Assembly (NCBI GenBank): GCA_049700455.1
Contig: JBNAVJ010000003.1
Coordinates: 105,418-169,417 of the forward strand
Source of the DNA: JBNAVJ01 sp049700455
Lineage (GTDB): Bacteria; Bacteroidota; Ignavibacteria; Tepidaquicellales; Tepidaquicellaceae
Direction of reading: 5' to 3'
Length of the DNA: 64,000 nucleotides
Below, in pieces: positions 17,470 through 26,670 of the stretch (within the stretch, counting starts at the first letter, position 1; each line of letters begins with the position of its first letter). A program made the translations under genes and the position numbers. The notes below the pieces were generated by a model, which saw nothing but the letters and a program-made list of their open reading frames with translations, ran no database searches and was not told the DNA's origin.

Positions 17470-18672
17470 ATGAAACGTCTGAGGTTGTCTGTTACTAAGA
17501 AAAAGAAAAAAGTGTTGGGTGTTCTATCTGGTACCTCAGTTGACGCTATTGATATAGCTCTGGTTGAAATTAGGGGTTATGGAATCAAAACAAGGCTGAA
17601 GGTAATTGATTTTGAGGCTTTTCCAATCAATTCACTCATTAAAGATTATATTTTGAAAGCTTCCACAATCACTTCAGGAAATGTTGAAAGTGTATGTAAG
17701 ACTAACTTTCTTATTGGGAAATTATTCGCCGAGAAAATAAACCTCTTTCTAAAGCGTCATAAAATAAGCTCAGACTCAATAGATTTTATAGGTTCACATG
17801 GACAAACTATTTATCATATTCCTCAGAACACAAAATTTCTGAATTACAATTTAAAATCAACTTTACAGGTAGGGGATATATCAGTTATATCCAATCTTAC
17901 AGGAATACCAACCATAGGAGATTTCCGCACCGCTGATGTAGCTCTTGGTGGGGACGGGGCACCATTGGTACCGTATCTTGATTACATTCTCTTCAGAAGC
18001 TCAAAAAAATCGAGGATTTTAATAAATATTGGGGGTATAGCCAACCTAACTTTTCTTAAGGCTGGAGCAAAACACAATGAGATTATAGCCTTTGATACAG
18101 GACCTGGCAATATGCTTATTGATAATTACTGTCAAAAGTTTCTAAACATAAATTTTGATAAAAACGGGAAAATTGCTCAATCTGCACAACTTACAACTAC
18201 CGGAGAAATTCTTCTTAATAAAATTCTGAATGAGCTTGATCCTTATACCAGAAAGAAACCTCCTAAATCTACCGGGAGGGAAGTTTATGGAGAAAAATTC
18301 CTACAAACAATTTTAAAAAATGCAAGAGGACTTGATAAAAGGCAAATACTTAAAGTTCTTACAAAATATACAGCCATATCTATAATATATAACATCGAGA
18401 AATATATCAGACGTAAGTATAAAATTGATGAAATTTATCTCAGCGGTGGTGGGGCAAATAACCTGTTTATATTAAATGAGCTTAAAAAACATTTTACGGG
18501 GATTCCTGTTAAGAAACTTGAAGCTAAAAACGGGATAAATGTGGATAATAAAGAAGCCGTTCTCTTTGCTGTCCTGGCTAACGAGTTTGTGTCTCATAAT
18601 CCTTCAAATATTACTTCTGTTACCGGGGCAAAAAGAAATTGTATTCTTGGAAAACTATCAATACCAGAATGA
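17470..18672 (+). CDS. anmK: Anhydro-N-acetylmuramic acid kinase
   Basis: Converts 1,6-anhydro-MurNAc to MurNAc-6-phosphate in peptidoglycan recycling. VLGVLSGTSVDAIDIAL (phosphate-binding), GSHGQTIYH, GDFRTADVALGGDGAPL and FDTGPGNMLID are clear family motifs. The 400-residue length is slightly above usual because of a basic start (KKKKK). The frame can begin at TTG 17461, but ATG 17470 is preferred. No murQ etherase is adjacent. The downstream SDR gene overlaps its stop by 4 bp (ATGA). Confidence 0.93.
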   Translation: MKRLRLSVTKKKKKVLGVLSGTSVDAIDIALVEIRGYGIKTRLKVIDFEAFPINSLIKDYILKASTITSGNVESVCKTNFLIGKLFAEKINLFLKRHKISSDSIDFIGSHGQTIYHIPQNTKFLNYNLKSTLQVGDISVISNLTGIPTIGDFRTADVALGGDGAPLVPYLDYILFRSSKKSRILINIGGIANLTFLKAGAKHNEIIAFDTGPGNMLIDNYCQKFLNINFDKNGKIAQSAQLTTTGEILLNKILNELDPYTRKKPPKSTGREVYGEKFLQTILKNARGLDKRQILKVLTKYTAISIIYNIEKYIRRKYKIDEIYLSGGGANNLFILNELKKHFTGIPVKKLEAKNGINVDNKEAVLFAVLANEFVSHNPSNITSVTGAKRNCILGKLSIPE

Positions 18673-19370
18673 ATAAATCAGTAATAGTTAGCGGTGGAAC
18701 CGGGAATTTAGGAAGCATTATCGTTAGAAGATTTGCTCAAGAAGGTTTTACTGTATTTGTACCTGTTGTTTCGTTAATGAACTTTAAGGAAATGTTTGAT
18801 ACTTCCCAGAAAGAGAAAGATTATAGAATGAACAGGATATTTGCTCTCGAATGTGATGCAACCGATAGTTCGTCTGTAAAAGATTTTATACAGTCAGTTA
18901 GAAAGTTAGCTCAAGATGATATTGAAGGTATAGTCAATACAGTAGGAGGTATTCATAGTCCCATTAAGATTGAAAACATTTCCAACGAGTTACTAAATAA
19001 GTATTGGAATTTAAACTTTATTTCTTCGTTCAATTTCACAAGAGAAATATTGCCCTGGTTGAGGGAACAAAGAAAGGGAACTATTGTTTACACATCTGCA
19101 AAAGCTGCTCTGAAACCATTTCCAGAACGTTTTGTTTACTGGCTTTCAAAAAGTTCACTATTAACCCTTGCTGAAGCAGTAAGAATAGAATATTACGATT
19201 TTAATATTGACACATATACTCTTTTACCCGGCATTATAGATACTCCGGAAAATAGAAGCTGGGGAACAGAGGAGGAAATAAAAAATTGGGTAAAACCGGA
19301 AGCAATTGCTGAAATAGTTTTCAAGATTTTTTCAAAAACAGAATCATTTGATAAAATTATTAAACTATAA
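18669..19370 (+). CDS. Short-chain dehydrogenase/reductase
   Basis: Rossmann-fold SDR of 233 residues. SGGTGNLG near the start is the NAD(P) loop, NTVGG replaces the usual NNAG, and YTSAKAA followed by YWLSK gives the catalytic Ser, Tyr and Lys. The ATG at 18669 overlaps the anmK stop, so I prefer it to the upstream ATG 18639. The substrate is unknown. An NDP-sugar-epimerase-like gene and an aldehyde dehydrogenase follow on the same strand, so a small oxidative pathway is possible, without proof. Confidence 0.85.
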   Translation: MNKSVIVSGGTGNLGSIIVRRFAQEGFTVFVPVVSLMNFKEMFDTSQKEKDYRMNRIFALECDATDSSSVKDFIQSVRKLAQDDIEGIVNTVGGIHSPIKIENISNELLNKYWNLNFISSFNFTREILPWLREQRKGTIVYTSAKAALKPFPERFVYWLSKSSLLTLAEAVRIEYYDFNIDTYTLLPGIIDTPENRSWGTEEEIKNWVKPEAIAEIVFKIFSKTESFDKIIKL

Positions 19371-19382
19371 AATGGAGTTAAT

Positions 19383-20429
19383 ATGAAGATAGTAGTAACA
19401 GGCGGAGCTGGATTTCTGGGATATCACATAGCTCAGAAAATAAATCAAATCTCAGATTACAAAGATTGTACATTTTTTGATATTGCCCCTTTTCCTGAGG
19501 GAGATTATCACGCTGATATTAACTGTATCTATGGTGATGTACGCGACCCAAAACAAATGGATGAAATCATTAAAGGTGCTGATGTGGTAATTCATTGTGC
19601 AGCAGCTTTGCCGCTCTGGAAAAAAAAGGATATTTTTGAAACAAATGTTGATGGTATGAGAAATGTTTGTGATAGTTGTTTACGACTTAATGTTGGAAGA
19701 TTAATTTTTATTTCCTCAACTGCAGTTTATGGTGTCCCGAAGGAACATCCTCTTTATGAGACAAATCCTCTGGTAGGGGTTGGTCCTTATGGAAAGAGCA
19801 AAATAATGGCAGAAAAGATTTGTGAAGAGTACAGGAAAAAAGGGTTGGTTGTTTCAATTTTGAGGCCTAAAACTTTTATAGGTACAGCTCGCTTAGGAGT
19901 ATTTCAGATTTTGTACGACTGGGTTGAATCAGGATGTAAAATTCCTGTTATTGGGAACGGAAGCAATCGCTATCAGCTTTTTGAAGTAGAAGATCTTGTG
20001 GATGCGATTTTATTATGCACCACTTTACCTTCCGAAAGGATAAATGACGTTTTTAATTTAGGAGCAAAAGAATTTCGCACAGTTCGGGAAGATGTTAACG
20101 CAATGTGTGAGTATGCGAAAACCGGAGCAAGAGTTATGGGAACTCCGGCATGGTTAGTAAAACCACTATTAAGGTTCTTTGAACTATTAAACCTTTCTCC
20201 TCTGTATAAATGGATATATGGTACTGCTGATAAAGATTCCTATGTATCAATTGAGAAAGCTGAAAAAACTCTTGGTTGGACACCTAAATATTCAAATGCA
20301 GAAGCCCTGATTAAATCGTATCAGTGGTATCTGGACAATAAAGCTCACATTCAAGAAGGCACGGGGGTGACCCATCGAATTGCCTGGAAACAGGGAATAC
20401 TTGCATTCTTTAAGAAGTTATTAAAATAA
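19383..20429 (+). CDS. NAD-dependent epimerase/dehydratase family protein
   Basis: Extended SDR of 348 residues. TGGAGFLGYHIA binds NAD, FISSTAVYG supplies the Ser, and YGKSK gives Tyr and Lys. The C-terminal part (residues 180-348) is the substrate domain and contains the LGWTPKYS motif common in sugar-nucleotide epimerases. It may also act on sterol- or hopanoid-like substrates, as such sequences overlap in motif. It starts 12 bp after the SDR and is followed after 1 bp by the aldehyde dehydrogenase, so the genes are in one operon. Confidence 0.85.
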   Translation: MKIVVTGGAGFLGYHIAQKINQISDYKDCTFFDIAPFPEGDYHADINCIYGDVRDPKQMDEIIKGADVVIHCAAALPLWKKKDIFETNVDGMRNVCDSCLRLNVGRLIFISSTAVYGVPKEHPLYETNPLVGVGPYGKSKIMAEKICEEYRKKGLVVSILRPKTFIGTARLGVFQILYDWVESGCKIPVIGNGSNRYQLFEVEDLVDAILLCTTLPSERINDVFNLGAKEFRTVREDVNAMCEYAKTGARVMGTPAWLVKPLLRFFELLNLSPLYKWIYGTADKDSYVSIEKAEKTLGWTPKYSNAEALIKSYQWYLDNKAHIQEGTGVTHRIAWKQGILAFFKKLLK

Positions 20430-20430
20430 T

Positions 20431-21804
20431 ATGTTTAACAAACAGAAGTTTGTTGCAGATTTTAACCCAGCTACGGGACAATTAATAGAAAAAATCCGTT
20501 GTGCAACGCGCATTGAGATTACAGCTGCAGTTAAACACGCTAACAAAGCAGCAAAATCGTGGCCATCTGAGCCCCTCAAAACAAGAATTAAGAAAATCCT
20601 TAATGTAATTGAGGCTTTCGAAAAGCAGTCAGACACCATTGCCAGACTTATTACTGATGAGATTGGTAAAGTTTACAAGTATTCAAAAGAAGAGGTTAGA
20701 GATGCACTTGAATCAGCACGAATTAATGTGGAGCTTGCAGAAAAGGCTACTCAAGTTGAAATTCACCAGAAAAAAAACCTTATAACAGAAGTTCACCGGG
20801 TTCCTGTTGGAATTATTGCGGTTATTACGCCCTGGAATTTTCCATTTGATATTCCTCTATCACTTATCATACCGGCTATTTTGATGGGGAATAGTGTTGT
20901 TTTTAAACCTTCCGAACATACTCCTTTGGTGGGACGGCTAATTGCTGAAGTTTTTGCTGAGTATCTCCCGAAAGGAGTTATAAATCTTTTGCACGGAGGG
21001 GGAGAAACCGGCCAGGATCTTATAAACTGTGACATTGATATGGTAGCTTTTGTTGGTTCACGTGATGTTGGAAAATCCATAATGCAATCTGCCTCAAAGA
21101 ACGTTCTGAAACTTTTGATGGAACTTGGAGGAAAAGATGCTATGATAATTGCAAAGGATGCTGACCTTGAAAAAGCATCTGATTTTGCAGTTAGAGCTAC
21201 ACTTTTTAATTGTGGCAGAGTTTGTCCCTCTGTAGAAAGAATTTATGTTGAACATACTATTTCCCTTAAATTTGAGAGATTTATCCTTGATAAACTAAAG
21301 AAAATTAGAGTGGGTAATCCTTATGATTCAGTTGATGTAGGTCCTATGATTAATGATACCCATAGGATGAGAGTTATTAGACACATTGAGGAATCAGTGA
21401 AAAAGGGAGCACGTTTGATTTACGGCGGTACCAAGCCGGAGATACCTGGTTATTATTTAACTCCCGCTCTGATAATAGATGCAACAGAAAAACATGAGGT
21501 TATGAAAGAAGAAACCTTTGGTCCGGTAATTGCAATTCAAAGGGTGAAAAATATAGAAGAGGCTATTGAAAAAAACAATAAGTTAAAATATGGTCTTGGT
21601 GCAACAATCTGGACTAAAAATATGAAGAGAGCTAAACAAATAGCACAAATGCTTGAGGTTGGTATGATTGGAATTAATTGTGGGGTAGCTGGCGTACCAG
21701 GCACCCCCTGGGTTGGAATAAAACAAAGTGGTTTCGGATTTTATAATTCTATAGATGGTATAAAACAATTTACCTATCCCAAGAAAATAACATTTCTTAA
21801 ATAA
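20431..21804 (+). CDS. Aldehyde dehydrogenase family protein
   Basis: NAD(P)-dependent aldehyde oxidation. ITPWNFPFDIP binds NAD, FKPSEHTPL is the cofactor Lys region, LMELGGKDAMI contains the general base Glu, and Cys265 (CGRVCPSVER) is the nucleophile. The 457-residue length is normal. It is the last gene of the anmK-SDR-epimerase run. Its stop codon directly abuts the stop codon of the convergent TonB receptor, leaving no intergenic base and no room for a terminator. The natural aldehyde is unknown. Confidence 0.9.
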   Translation: MFNKQKFVADFNPATGQLIEKIRCATRIEITAAVKHANKAAKSWPSEPLKTRIKKILNVIEAFEKQSDTIARLITDEIGKVYKYSKEEVRDALESARINVELAEKATQVEIHQKKNLITEVHRVPVGIIAVITPWNFPFDIPLSLIIPAILMGNSVVFKPSEHTPLVGRLIAEVFAEYLPKGVINLLHGGGETGQDLINCDIDMVAFVGSRDVGKSIMQSASKNVLKLLMELGGKDAMIIAKDADLEKASDFAVRATLFNCGRVCPSVERIYVEHTISLKFERFILDKLKKIRVGNPYDSVDVGPMINDTHRMRVIRHIEESVKKGARLIYGGTKPEIPGYYLTPALIIDATEKHEVMKEETFGPVIAIQRVKNIEEAIEKNNKLKYGLGATIWTKNMKRAKQIAQMLEVGMIGINCGVAGVPGTPWVGIKQSGFGFYNSIDGIKQFTYPKKITFLK

Positions 21805-24042
21805 TCAATAAAAGATTTTATAGGTTATTCTGAAATTAAAGCCAGTTTCAGGCATAATGCTTTTTACTCTTGAAAGGTGGTTTCTATATTCTTTATTTAA
21901 TAGGTTGTCTATACTCAGGGAAAGGTTATGTATGAACCTACCTGTTTGTAATAAAAGCTGGCTATAAAGGTTAAAAATAGCGTATCCCTTGGTTGGTTGT
22001 TCAAATTCATCAGTCCTGTTTTGGGCAAATGCATATTCACAGTTAATACCAACAGTAAATTTAGCAACTTTATATTCAATTCCTGTTATACCTTTCGCCG
22101 GGGGAATCATAGGAAGAGGAGAATCTGTTTCCTTAATTTTACCAAAAGTATAACTAAAAGAGTTCTTCCATTTGAGAGCTGACCCTAATCTAATATCGTT
22201 TTGAAATTCTAATCCATATAATAGTGCTGGTGTTCCGAAGGTTTTATAAATTGGCAAGAGTGTAGCATAGTTTATTTGTCCGGTTGCTCTTGGAATTATA
22301 TAATAACCAAAATCATTTCTGAAAAAACTCAGGATTCCTGACAGTTGATCGTATTTATATTGAACAAAGAGTTCAGTACCTATTCCTCGCTCTGACTCAA
22401 GATAGGGATTTCCTATTTCGTATGAATAGGAAGCAAGATGGGGTCCCTCAGAATATAGTTCTTCAATTGTTGGAATACGTGAACTTTTACTTAAATTAAT
22501 TCCAAGACCAAGATGTTCCGTAAAATCTTTAATAATTGTTCCTGAAAGTGAATAGATATTAAAAACTCTGCTTGAGATGAATCCAATGTTTGAAAACGGG
22601 TTTCTTGGATTTGGGTTGATGTAATTATAGTCATAACGCAGTGAGATTTCTAATGAAATATTAAATGGAAATTGAAAATTATGATATGTAGCAATATTAA
22701 AATTTAGCAATTTAGAAGGAGGGGTGAATACATATGCCCCTACGTTGAAATCTCTTAATTCTACTCCAGAAGTTATGGTCCCTGTGTTCATTTTATTATT
22801 AACTTTATAATCGAGCGTAAGAAATCCAATATAATCAGTTACTGCAAACTCAGCACCAATAATATTGGCTGCTTCAAATTCTTTATGGTTATAATATGAC
22901 CTGCTGAAATCAAAAGAAAGAGATTTTATCTTTTGAGAAATATCTTTTTTTAGAAGCTTTATGATAAATTGGTCTTTTGTCATATCTATGTTTACACCAA
23001 AAGGATGGGCACCTATAAAACCTCCTGGAATTCCATAATTATTGGTATAGCTTCTAAATGACATTCCTACCAAAAAATCATTTTTAATAAGACTTCCTCC
23101 AAAACAATAGTTAATGTTATTGATACTTGAATTTCGCAAAGTTCCGATTGGAGTTTTTAAGTCTTCTGTTTTACGCCGAGTAACTTCTCCATTAAGCTGT
23201 ACAGTTTGAAAAAGAGGTATTTCAGCATTTACACTATACAGATAACCTTGATTTGCAGATTCAAAGTAAAACCCGGAGTAGGTAGATACCTCAGGGGTAA
23301 GTTCCAGCGGAATTTCATTTCTTATTGCTTCAACAATTCCCCCTACGCTTGTAGATGTTTTTAACAAAACTCGTGGACCTCTGATAATTTCGATTCGTTT
23401 TATGTTGAAAGTTTCAATTGTTACAGCGTGATCTGGAGAAGTTGCAGAAAGGTCATTTGTTTTAATGTCGTCCTCAGTTATTAAGATTCTGTCAGATGAC
23501 AATCCTCTATATACAGGTCTTGAGGGAGCAGGACCCATCGAGCGAATTGAAATGCCAATCTCATCTTTGAGAGTCGTAGCAATTGTTGTACTGAGTTTTC
23601 TTTCCAACTGCTGACCTTCAATTGTATTTGTCAATTCTAATAATTCATCAAAACGGGACTTTTCAATTTTTTCTTTTACTTCAATGGTTGGAGTTACATA
23701 TTCTTTTGGTAGAAGTGTAATTTCTATGTTTATTGTATCTAAATCAGAGGTAATAATTACACTTTTACGTATTTCATTAAAACGCGGATGTTCAAAAGAT
23801 ATTGTATAAGATCCAGCTTCAATATTTACAAAAGTAAACCTGCCCTGAAGATTAGTGTAGGTTACCTTCTTTAACTCCAGAAGGTTTACCATTACAGAAT
23901 CAATTGATTTCCCCCCTGGGTCTTTTACGTAGCCCTGTATAAATGCAGCGTTTAAATCAGGGGAAAAAATTGTTAGTGTTGTTGCAAGAAGCAACAACAC
24001 TAACTCATAAATTTTTATGATATTTTTTTTAATTATGTACAT
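21805..24042 (-). CDS. TonB-dependent receptor, ZnuD-like
   Basis: Outer-membrane receptor of 745 residues: signal peptide (about 1-33), carboxypeptidase-regulatory-like domain (34-110), plug (about 135-245) and 22-strand barrel ending in an aromatic (KIFY). The plug carries SPDHAVTIE then RIEIIRGPRVLL, and the C-terminus has YRNHLSRVKSIMPETG. Both resemble zinc receptors of the ZnuD type, which suggests metal import, though this is inference. It overlaps the preceding lipoprotein gene by 14 bp, so both are made together. Copper or another substrate cannot be excluded. Confidence 0.85.
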   Translation of the reverse strand: MYIIKKNIIKIYELVLLLLATTLTIFSPDLNAAFIQGYVKDPGGKSIDSVMVNLLELKKVTYTNLQGRFTFVNIEAGSYTISFEHPRFNEIRKSVIITSDLDTINIEITLLPKEYVTPTIEVKEKIEKSRFDELLELTNTIEGQQLERKLSTTIATTLKDEIGISIRSMGPAPSRPVYRGLSSDRILITEDDIKTNDLSATSPDHAVTIETFNIKRIEIIRGPRVLLKTSTSVGGIVEAIRNEIPLELTPEVSTYSGFYFESANQGYLYSVNAEIPLFQTVQLNGEVTRRKTEDLKTPIGTLRNSSINNINYCFGGSLIKNDFLVGMSFRSYTNNYGIPGGFIGAHPFGVNIDMTKDQFIIKLLKKDISQKIKSLSFDFSRSYYNHKEFEAANIIGAEFAVTDYIGFLTLDYKVNNKMNTGTITSGVELRDFNVGAYVFTPPSKLLNFNIATYHNFQFPFNISLEISLRYDYNYINPNPRNPFSNIGFISSRVFNIYSLSGTIIKDFTEHLGLGINLSKSSRIPTIEELYSEGPHLASYSYEIGNPYLESERGIGTELFVQYKYDQLSGILSFFRNDFGYYIIPRATGQINYATLLPIYKTFGTPALLYGLEFQNDIRLGSALKWKNSFSYTFGKIKETDSPLPMIPPAKGITGIEYKVAKFTVGINCEYAFAQNRTDEFEQPTKGYAIFNLYSQLLLQTGRFIHNLSLSIDNLLNKEYRNHLSRVKSIMPETGFNFRITYKIFY

Positions 24043-24886
24043 ACAAATTAATTAATCCTGATTCAAACTCAGGGATATTGGAGTTTAATAATCTAAGTTT
24101 TAAAGTCGTTGTTCCCACACTTCGTCCTATTATAAGAAAGGCATAGGGTTCAGATATCCCTCCTGGTTCAAATTCTGCAATACCTGTATTACCAAGTATA
24201 TAACCTAATGAATAAGGAGGAGATGGAGGATCATATTCAAATTGGTTACCCAGTATATCCAGAAACTTTACAACGATATGACCAAGTGTATCATTAACGC
24301 TAAGATTAAGTGAACCTGTTATTACACCTGCAGAATCCTTTACCAGCAAGCTATCGTTTTCCTCAAGATAAAGTTTTAATCCTCCAATTTCGCCTATAGT
24401 TGTAGTATCTATACGAACTGGGACAAAAATAGTTGTAAAATCAGCGTGTCCCACATGCATAACCTGAAATTTTATACTGGTAATACCCACTGCTTTCCCT
24501 CTCAGATGAAAAGCCCATTTATCGCCGCCATGCTGGTAAACCTCAAGTTTTGTTGGATCCGAAATTAGCCATCCCAATGAATGGTCAGGATCAGAAGGGG
24601 GTTCTAATCTGTTCTGATTTGCATCAAGAAACTTTACAATCCAGTGTCCACCAAGCGCGTTGTAAGGAGCAAATAGTGTGTCTTTGTCATACAGCAATTG
24701 ACCGTTAAAATAATACATAAGTGTATCAGACAGAGATTCATTCAATATCATCATTCCATTTGGCTGAAAGTGCTCAGATTGAGGTACTGACACAGAGTCC
24801 TCTTTGCAACTATTTAATAAAATCGCAGAGGCAAAAGAAAATAAGGATAAGAATAATAAATTTAAATAAATATTATGCTTTTTCAT
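24029..24886 (-). CDS. Lipoprotein with two tandem homologous domains
   Basis: The signal peptide ends with the lipobox LLNSC (Cys27). The mature part is two copies of a ~115-residue unit (about 43-160 and 168-285), each with a GH-VKFLD strand, an SLG segment and a GKAVG/GRSVG turn. I do not recognise the family. Copy 1 carries histidines at 81, 102, 119, 127, 144 and 147, but copy 2 keeps only the equivalent of His81. Because it is coupled to a ZnuD-like receptor, it may bind a metal ion in copy 1 (inference). The beta-rich composition fits a surface or periplasmic binding domain. Confidence 0.8.
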   Translation of the reverse strand: MKKHNIYLNLLFLSLFSFASAILLNSCKEDSVSVPQSEHFQPNGMMILNESLSDTLMYYFNGQLLYDKDTLFAPYNALGGHWIVKFLDANQNRLEPPSDPDHSLGWLISDPTKLEVYQHGGDKWAFHLRGKAVGITSIKFQVMHVGHADFTTIFVPVRIDTTTIGEIGGLKLYLEENDSLLVKDSAGVITGSLNLSVNDTLGHIVVKFLDILGNQFEYDPPSPPYSLGYILGNTGIAEFEPGGISEPYAFLIIGRSVGTTTLKLRLLNSNIPEFESGLINLYVHN

Positions 24887-24953
24887 AATAAATCATCATT
24901 TTGATTTTATAAAAAGTTATTATGAGTAAAAAGGCGGTGTTACCAGAAAAGGT

Positions 24954-25238
24954 TTATAAAGATGGGGGAGCGCGTACTGATAAGGGGTTTTTTATTTCAA
25001 CAAAGAGCTTTTCAAGTACAGATTCTATAATCCACCCAATAGCAGGCTGATAGCTATGTATCTCTGATGTTTCTGGCTTATCAGTACTGGAAAGTTGTCC
25101 TGATAAGAGACAAGCCTGACAGTTATTGCCAGACTTTAGTATATTATGATTGTGAGTAAACTCAACTACATTAAAAACAGTTGAAGTAAGAACTACTAAC
25201 CCTATTAAAAATATGTTAGTTCTTACTTTCATATTCAC
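24954..25238 (-). CDS. Small DUF2946-like membrane-anchored protein
   Basis: The 94-residue protein has an N-terminal hydrophobic segment (about 8-26), then THNHN, CQAC (Cys40 and Cys43) and a C-terminal RAPP. Such His/Cys patterns and the RAPP ending occur in DUF2946-like proteins found near metal or TonB genes. The function is unknown. It lies just upstream of the lipoprotein-TonB pair and overlaps the 3' end of cca by 23 bp. ATG 25232 is an alternative start two codons later. No similar proteins could be searched here. Confidence 0.62.
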   Translation of the reverse strand: MNMKVRTNIFLIGLVVLTSTVFNVVEFTHNHNILKSGNNCQACLLSGQLSSTDKPETSEIHSYQPAIGWIIESVLEKLFVEIKNPLSVRAPPSL

Positions 25239-26670
25239 GAATAATATCGTCTTTTATTTTCATTAAATATTCTTTAGCCGGCTCATACTCATTAGGTATC
25301 TTACCATCGAGTATGGCTTCTTCAATAGCTTTCTTAAGTATTCCAACAAGTTTAGAAGGTTTTAAGTTGCATATTTTCATAATTTCATCACCTCTTACAG
25401 GAGATTGAAAAGCTCTTAGTTTATCGCGTTCCTGTACTTCTAAAATCTTTTTTTCAACAAAATCAAAATTTTGCAGATACTTTCTTACTTTGTTTGGGTT
25501 TTTGCTTGTAATATCTGCACGACAGAGAATCAGTAAATCCTGTAAGGTATCTCCCGCTTCAGCTGCAAGTCTTCTAAATGCGGAATCAGTTGCTTCCTGT
25601 GTAGCTAAAGCAATGGGTCTGAGATGTAATCTCACCAGTTTTTTAACGTATTCCAGCTGTCCTGAGGGAAGTCTAAATCTTTGAAATATATTGTCCAGCA
25701 TTCTGGCTCCAATTTCATCATGACCATGAAAAGTCCAGCCTGTTCCGGGAATAAATTTTTTTGTTACGGGTTTGGCTATGTCATGTACAAGTGCAGCAAA
25801 TCTTAACCACTGGTTATCTGTTTTACTTGCAGTGTTATCAACAACTTCAAGTGTATGATAAAAAACGTCTTTATGATGATAATCATTTCTCTGCTCAACA
25901 CCAGCAAGAGCTGAAAGTTCAGGAAAAATTAAATCTAAAACCCCAGTTAAATACAAAAGATTTATTCCACGTGAGGGTTGAGGGGTTTCAAGTATAAGAA
26001 AAAATTCATTTGTTATCCGTTCCTGCGAGACCACTTTATCTTCTTTTAGCCTGTTCCGCATCTTTTCAATGGCGGCAAGAGTAGTGGGTTCTATTGCAAA
26101 CTCAAGCTGTGATGCAAATCTAATTGCTCTTAAAATTCTTAATGGGTCATCATAAAACGTCTTTTCAGGCTCAAGTGGAGTCCGTATGATTTTATTCTCC
26201 AGATCTTTTAGGCCTTCAAATTTATCAATCAGGGAAAAATCAAGCAGACTGATTGCAAGAGCATTTATAGTGAAATCACGTCGTTTTAAATCTTCTTCAA
26301 GTGTTGTGGGTTCAACAGTGGGCTTACGTGAACTCTTGCTATAACTTTCTCTACGAGCGGTTGCAAATTCAATTTTATATTCATCTAAAAATAGTAAAGC
26401 AGTCTTAAATTTTTTATAAATCGCTGAAAGCCTGCGATTATGTTCAGTAGCAAATGCAATTGCATATTCAATAGCATCTCCAACTACAAGAACATCAATA
26501 TCCTTTTCGCCATTCTCCCTACCCAGAAGCCGGTCACGAACAAATCCTCCAACAAGGTACGATTCTACTCCTTTTTTATGAGCAAACTTGCTCAAAAGGT
26601 TTACAACTTTATGCTTTTCTATATTTCTAAGTTTCAAAAGGCTCAATTTGTTTAAGTACCATTTGGGCAA
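25216..26670 (-). CDS. cca: CCA tRNA nucleotidyltransferase with HD domain
   Basis: Class II nucleotidyltransferase that adds or repairs the 3' CCA of tRNAs. YLVGGFVRDRLLG and DIDVLVVG form the catalytic site, RRDFTINALA the neck, and RFAALVHDIAKP an HD phosphohydrolase domain (about 270-370). The tRNA-Thr gene of this window lacks an encoded CCA, so such an enzyme is needed. The 5' end is uncertain: TTG 26670 overlaps the oxidoreductase by 44 bp, while TTG 26646 or 26637 would give a more usual N-terminus. A split A-adding/CC-adding role is possible. Confidence 0.9.
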   Translation of the reverse strand: MPKWYLNKLSLLKLRNIEKHKVVNLLSKFAHKKGVESYLVGGFVRDRLLGRENGEKDIDVLVVGDAIEYAIAFATEHNRRLSAIYKKFKTALLFLDEYKIEFATARRESYSKSSRKPTVEPTTLEEDLKRRDFTINALAISLLDFSLIDKFEGLKDLENKIIRTPLEPEKTFYDDPLRILRAIRFASQLEFAIEPTTLAAIEKMRNRLKEDKVVSQERITNEFFLILETPQPSRGINLLYLTGVLDLIFPELSALAGVEQRNDYHHKDVFYHTLEVVDNTASKTDNQWLRFAALVHDIAKPVTKKFIPGTGWTFHGHDEIGARMLDNIFQRFRLPSGQLEYVKKLVRLHLRPIALATQEATDSAFRRLAAEAGDTLQDLLILCRADITSKNPNKVRKYLQNFDFVEKKILEVQERDKLRAFQSPVRGDEIMKICNLKPSKLVGILKKAIEEAILDGKIPNEYEPAKEYLMKIKDDIIREYESKN

